This document shows positions 38,706 to 41,574 of a stretch of 41,574 nucleotides of DNA, piece after piece (positions within the stretch are counted from its first letter, which is position 1; every line of letters begins with the position of its first letter). This DNA is from an uncultured Eubacteriales bacterium. Its GTDB lineage: Bacteria; Bacillota; Clostridia; Lachnospirales; Bianqueaceae. The position numbers were made by a program, and so were the translations under genes. Location of the stretch: assembly GCA_902783575.1 (NCBI GenBank), contig CACZRP010000080.1, positions 1 through 41,574 of the forward strand. Direction: 5' to 3'. The notes beneath the pieces are model-generated. The model saw only the letters and a list, made by a program, of their open reading frames with translations, did not search any database and had not been told where the DNA came from.

Positions 38706-40484
38706 TTATTCTCTGAACTGATATTTGTACAGCTCGGCGTACATGCCGTTTTTGGCGAGAAGCTGCTCGTGAGTGCCCCTCTCCTTGATGCCTTCGTCGC
38801 TGACGACGATAATCTCGTCCGCATTCTTGATGGTGGAGAGACGGTGGGCCACCACCAGGCAGGTGCGGCCCTTGGAGAGCTCCTCCAGGGATGCCTGAAT
38901 CAGCATTTCCGTGGCGTTGTCCAGGGCGCTGGTGGCCTCATCCAGAATCAGGATGGAGGGATTTTTCAGGAATACCCGGGCGATGGAGATTCGCTGCTTC
39001 TGGCCGCCGGAGAGCTTCACGCCCCGCTCGCCCACCTGGGTGTCGTAGCCCTCGGGCATCTCCATAATATAATCATGGATGTTAGCTTTTTTAGCCGCCT
39101 CGATGATCTCCTCATCGGTGGCATCCAGGTTGCCGTAGGCGATGTTTTCCCGGATAGTGCCGTTGAACAGGAACACATCCTGGGCCACCATGCCGATGTT
39201 GCGCCGCAGGCTCTGGCGGGTCAGGGTGGTGATGTCGTGATCGTCGATGCTGATTTTGCCGGAGTCCACCTCGTAGAACCGGGGAATCAGGTGGCACAGG
39301 GTGGTCTTGCCGCCGCCGGAGGGTCCCACCAGGGCCACGGTGCGGCCGGGCTCGATGTGCATGGACAGATGGCTGATGACGGGACGCACAGGCTCGGCGG
39401 AGCCATCCTCCTCGTCGGTAGTTTCGTAGCTGAAGGTGACGTCGTCAAACTGAATATCGCCCTTCAGCTCTCGGGCGTCCACGGCGTCCGGGGCGTCCGT
39501 CTCCTCGTGGGCGTTCATGATTTCCTTGAACCGGTGGATGCCGGTGAAGCCATTCTGCAGCTGCTCGAAAATGGCGATGAGCTGATTGATGGGCTTCAGG
39601 AACATATTGATGTACAGGATAAAGGCTGTAAACTCGCCGGCATTGATTTTCTTATAGAAGAGGAAGAGACCGCTGGAGATCAGGGCTACCAGATAGAGAA
39701 TATCCGTCAGCAGCGAGGTGCCAGAGTGGAAGAGGCCCATCATCTTGTAGCTCTGCTGCCGGGCCTTGACGAAGCGCTTGTTGGACTCCTGGAACTTCTC
39801 CATCTCGTGCTCCTCACAGGTGTAGGCGCGGCTGACCCGTACGCCGGCGATGCTGGTTTCCAGCGAGGAGTTGACCTCACCGATCTCCACCCGGGAGGCC
39901 ATGAAGGCCGCGTCCATGCCCTTGCGCAGCTTGGAGGCAAAGAGGACAATGAAGGGAATGACGCAGAAAATGATCAGCGTCAAAATGATGTTGATCCTCG
40001 CCAGCATGATGAAGGCGCCGATCAGCATGAGGCTGGACACCAGGATGTTCTCCGGACCGTGATGGGCCAGCTCCGTGATGTCCATCAGGTCGTTCACCAG
40101 CCGGGACATGATGGTACCGGTTTTGTTTTCATCGTAGTAGGAGAAGGGCAGCTTCTGCAGGTGCTGGAACAGGTCCCGGCGCATGTCCGCCTGGATCCGC
40201 ACGCCCACCACATGGCCCCAGTACTGGATGTACAGGTTCAGCAGGCATTTGGCGATGTAAATGCCCAGCAGGACAATGCCCCAGGTGATGATGTATCTGG
40301 TGGTGTCCCGGTAAACGTAGTCATTGATGATGTTCTTCGCGATCTGAGGATAGAAGAGGTCGCACACCGACACCAGCAGACAGCACAGCATATCGATGAA
40401 AAACAGGGTGCGGTGGGGCTTATAATAGGAAATGATCTTCTTCAGCGAGATCTTATCCTGGGGGCGTTTTTTCTCTTTGGCCAT
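38706..40484 (-). CDS. ABC exporter, homodimer type
   Basis: 592 residues: six-segment membrane domain (about 28-320) and ATPase. Walker A GPSGGGKTT, Q-loop VAQDVFLF, signature LSGGQKQR, Walker B LILDEATSALD and VAHRLST are all canonical, so both sites of a homodimer would be active, as in MsbA/Sav1866-type exporters. An acidic linker (about residues 353-362, TDEEDGSAEP) precedes the nucleotide domain strands. Substrate unknown. GGAG lies about 6 bases before the ATG; a good promoter is upstream. Confidence 0.94.
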   Translation of the reverse strand: MAKEKKRPQDKISLKKIISYYKPHRTLFFIDMLCCLLVSVCDLFYPQIAKNIINDYVYRDTTRYIITWGIVLLGIYIAKCLLNLYIQYWGHVVGVRIQADMRRDLFQHLQKLPFSYYDENKTGTIMSRLVNDLMDITELAHHGPENILVSSLMLIGAFIMLARINIILTLIIFCVIPFIVLFASKLRKGMDAAFMASRVEIGEVNSSLETSIAGVRVSRAYTCEEHEMEKFQESNKRFVKARQQSYKMMGLFHSGTSLLTDILYLVALISSGLFLFYKKINAGEFTAFILYINMFLKPINQLIAIFEQLQNGFTGIHRFKEIMNAHEETDAPDAVDARELKGDIQFDDVTFSYETTDEEDGSAEPVRPVISHLSMHIEPGRTVALVGPSGGGKTTLCHLIPRFYEVDSGKISIDDHDITTLTRQSLRRNIGMVAQDVFLFNGTIRENIAYGNLDATDEEIIEAAKKANIHDYIMEMPEGYDTQVGERGVKLSGGQKQRISIARVFLKNPSILILDEATSALDNATEMLIQASLEELSKGRTCLVVAHRLSTIKNADEIIVVSDEGIKERGTHEQLLAKNGMYAELYKYQFRE

Positions 40485-40551
40485 GGAAGCTCCTTTGTAA
40501 TATGAAATGAATCCGTTCCGGCATCTCTTCCGATGGCGGATGCAGTTACCA

Positions 40552-40580
40552 ATTTTAATACTATTTTAAAAAGAAGTCAA
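40552..40580 (-). promoter_or_regulatory. Promoter of the homodimer-type ABC exporter
   Basis: On the minus strand TTGACT (40575-40580), 17 bases, TAAAAT (40552-40557). Confidence 0.75.
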
Positions 40581-40622
40581 TTGTCACAGGTGCCGAGAAA
40601 AGGCAAGGAGGAAAAAGCATGG

Positions 40623-40651
40623 TTGACAAATTTGCATTTCCGCATTAGAGT
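40623..40651 (+). promoter_or_regulatory. Nitroreductase promoter
   Basis: TTGACA (40623-40628), 17 bases, TAGAGT (40646-40651), about 55 bases before the start. It is divergent from the exporter promoter. Confidence 0.65.
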
Positions 40652-40706
40652 GGAAAAAAGCTGATACAAAAGTGAAAGACATCGTACGTTAATAAGGAGA
40701 ATCGCG

Positions 40707-41522
40707 ATGAGTATGATGGATATTGTGAAAAGCCGCCGCAGTGTCAGAACCTTCGACGGCCAGGATTTAACCGCTGCAGAGAAAGAGGACTTTCTGAGAT
40801 ACGCCGAAACCGTGCCAAACCCCTATGGGATGGAGATCGTCTGGAAGCTCCTGAGCGCCAAAGAGTACGGCCTTTCTTCCCCGGTCATCAGCGGGACGGA
40901 TCTTTATTTCGCCGGAAAAATGAAGCTTCAGCCTGGCGCGGAGGAGGCCTTCGGTTTCGCCTTTGAAAAGCTGGTTCTGTACGCGGCGGGAAAGGGTCTC
41001 GGTACTACCTGGATCGGCGGTACCATGGACCGGGGCGCCTTTGAAAGAGCTATGGAGCTGAAGGAGGGGGAGATTATGCCCTGTGTCAGTCCCCTGGGCC
41101 GTCCCGCCGCGAAGATGTCCCTGCGGGAGACACTGATGAGAAAGGGCGTAAAGGCGGACAGCCGGAAGAGCTTTGAAGAGCTGTTCTTTAAGGAAAGCTT
41201 CGACAGACCCCTTTCCAGAGAGAAAAGCGGCGACCTCGGTGAGGCGCTGGAGATGGTCCGCTGTGCTCCCTCCGCGGTCAACAAACAGCCCTGGCGGCTG
41301 GTGGTGACTCCCGGAGCCGTGCATTTCTATGAGAAACGGAGCAAGGGCTATATTTCCGCCCAGGGCTGGGATATGCAGAAGATCGACATGGGTATTGCTA
41401 TCTGCCATTTCTGCTGCGGACTGGAGGAGCAGGGCAGGACCTGGAGTCTGGAGCTGAAGGATCCGGGCATCAGCGCACCCGCCGATACCCTGTATATCGC
41501 CACCCTGCGGCTCGTGGACTGA
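40707..41522 (+). CDS. Nitroreductase family protein (TM1586-like)
   Basis: 271 residues. RRSVRTF near the N-terminus binds FMN phosphate, LGTTWIGGTMDR (about 98-109) and CAPSAVNKQPWRL (about 189-201) are nitroreductase landmarks, and the two-half arrangement matches the putative TM nitroreductase group (single chain with two related halves). It likely reduces a nitro, quinone or enone compound using an FMN cofactor and NAD(P)H; substrate unknown. AAGGAG lies about 8 bases before the ATG. Single gene. Confidence 0.85.
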   Translation: MSMMDIVKSRRSVRTFDGQDLTAAEKEDFLRYAETVPNPYGMEIVWKLLSAKEYGLSSPVISGTDLYFAGKMKLQPGAEEAFGFAFEKLVLYAAGKGLGTTWIGGTMDRGAFERAMELKEGEIMPCVSPLGRPAAKMSLRETLMRKGVKADSRKSFEELFFKESFDRPLSREKSGDLGEALEMVRCAPSAVNKQPWRLVVTPGAVHFYEKRSKGYISAQGWDMQKIDMGIAICHFCCGLEEQGRTWSLELKDPGISAPADTLYIATLRLVD

Positions 41523-41536
41523 TTTTCCAAAGGCAG

Positions 41537-41565
41537 TTGACCCGTGGGGCAGAAATGGCTATAAT
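41537..41565 (+). promoter_or_regulatory. Strong promoter at the window end
   Basis: TTGACC (41537-41542), 17-base spacer, TATAAT (41560-41565). It points out of the window to an unseen gene. Confidence 0.8.
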
Positions 41566-41574
41566 ACATACTAT

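Overview
The window is about 41.6 kb of fairly GC-rich, gene-dense chromosome from a low-copy bacterial Firmicute, most likely class Clostridia and probably a gut Lachnospiraceae-type anaerobe. That placement is inference. It rests on strong AGGAGG ribosome sites, sigma-A type promoters, a MurT/GatD-like pair, a methionine aminopeptidase carrying a SEC-C zinc ribbon, an IleRS without the C-terminal zinc finger region, DUF937, ArsP_2 and UPF0309 proteins. I see no rRNA, tRNA, phage or insertion sequence.

Layout. 1-577: the first codons of a minus-strand gene, a striking array of TGTGA/TCACA boxes, a large imperfect palindrome and a hairpin terminator. 578-1135: DUF937 protein. 1296-7196: a plus-strand run with an amino-sugar-kinase-like protein, a cytoplasmic ceramidase-family hydrolase, an M20 peptidase and a SIS-domain protein, followed by a small unknown protein and a lipoprotein nuclease with an Ada-like zinc tail. 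7304-9750: a minus-strand SLC45/GPH-like sugar symporter and an ArsP_2 permease. 9933-10751: a glycerophosphodiesterase. 10874-17320 (minus): ileS, a serpin lipoprotein, a TMEM86/YhhN lysoplasmalogenase and a LacI-family regulator. 17521-18724: rpiB and an alsE-like epimerase under a promoter next to the LacI gene, ending in a 32-codon stump of a GH1 glycosidase. 18838-22148: a Crp/Fnr-type regulator and a NitT/TauT-like ABC importer. 22255-22515: a second, longer TGTGA/TCACA array. 22693-26891: an operon of alanine racemase, MurT-like ligase, GatD-like subunit and serine acetyltransferase. 27057-33980 (minus): a heterodimeric ABC exporter, a SNF2-family protein that has lost its second motor lobe, and a YdcF protein. 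34152-36631: map, a spermidine-synthase-like methyltransferase and an MBL-fold hydrolase. 36747-38525: a secreted protein with a vWA-like domain lacking its metal site. 38706-40484: a homodimer-type ABC exporter. 40707-41522: a nitroreductase. The window ends in a strong promoter for the next gene.

Three signals deserve most attention. First, two intergenic arrays of alternating TCACA and TGTGA boxes share the same order of spacings (9, 23, 10, 22/23, 18, 23 bases) although their sequences have diverged. The longer one has 12 strictly alternating boxes. Second, the MurT/GatD-like pair has lost the glutaminase Cys and His of GatD, and the matching MurT motif is also altered. The pair lies in a tight operon with alr and cysE, which suggests a ligase system that no longer uses glutamine. 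Third, the 841-residue SNF2-family protein keeps its SWIM zinc finger and DEAE-like box, but it has a broken Walker A and no second RecA lobe, and it sits behind an ABC exporter pair.

Most remaining genes are ordinary metabolic or transport functions. Coordinates, motifs and spacings were read by eye. Family assignments come from motif recognition, not database searches.
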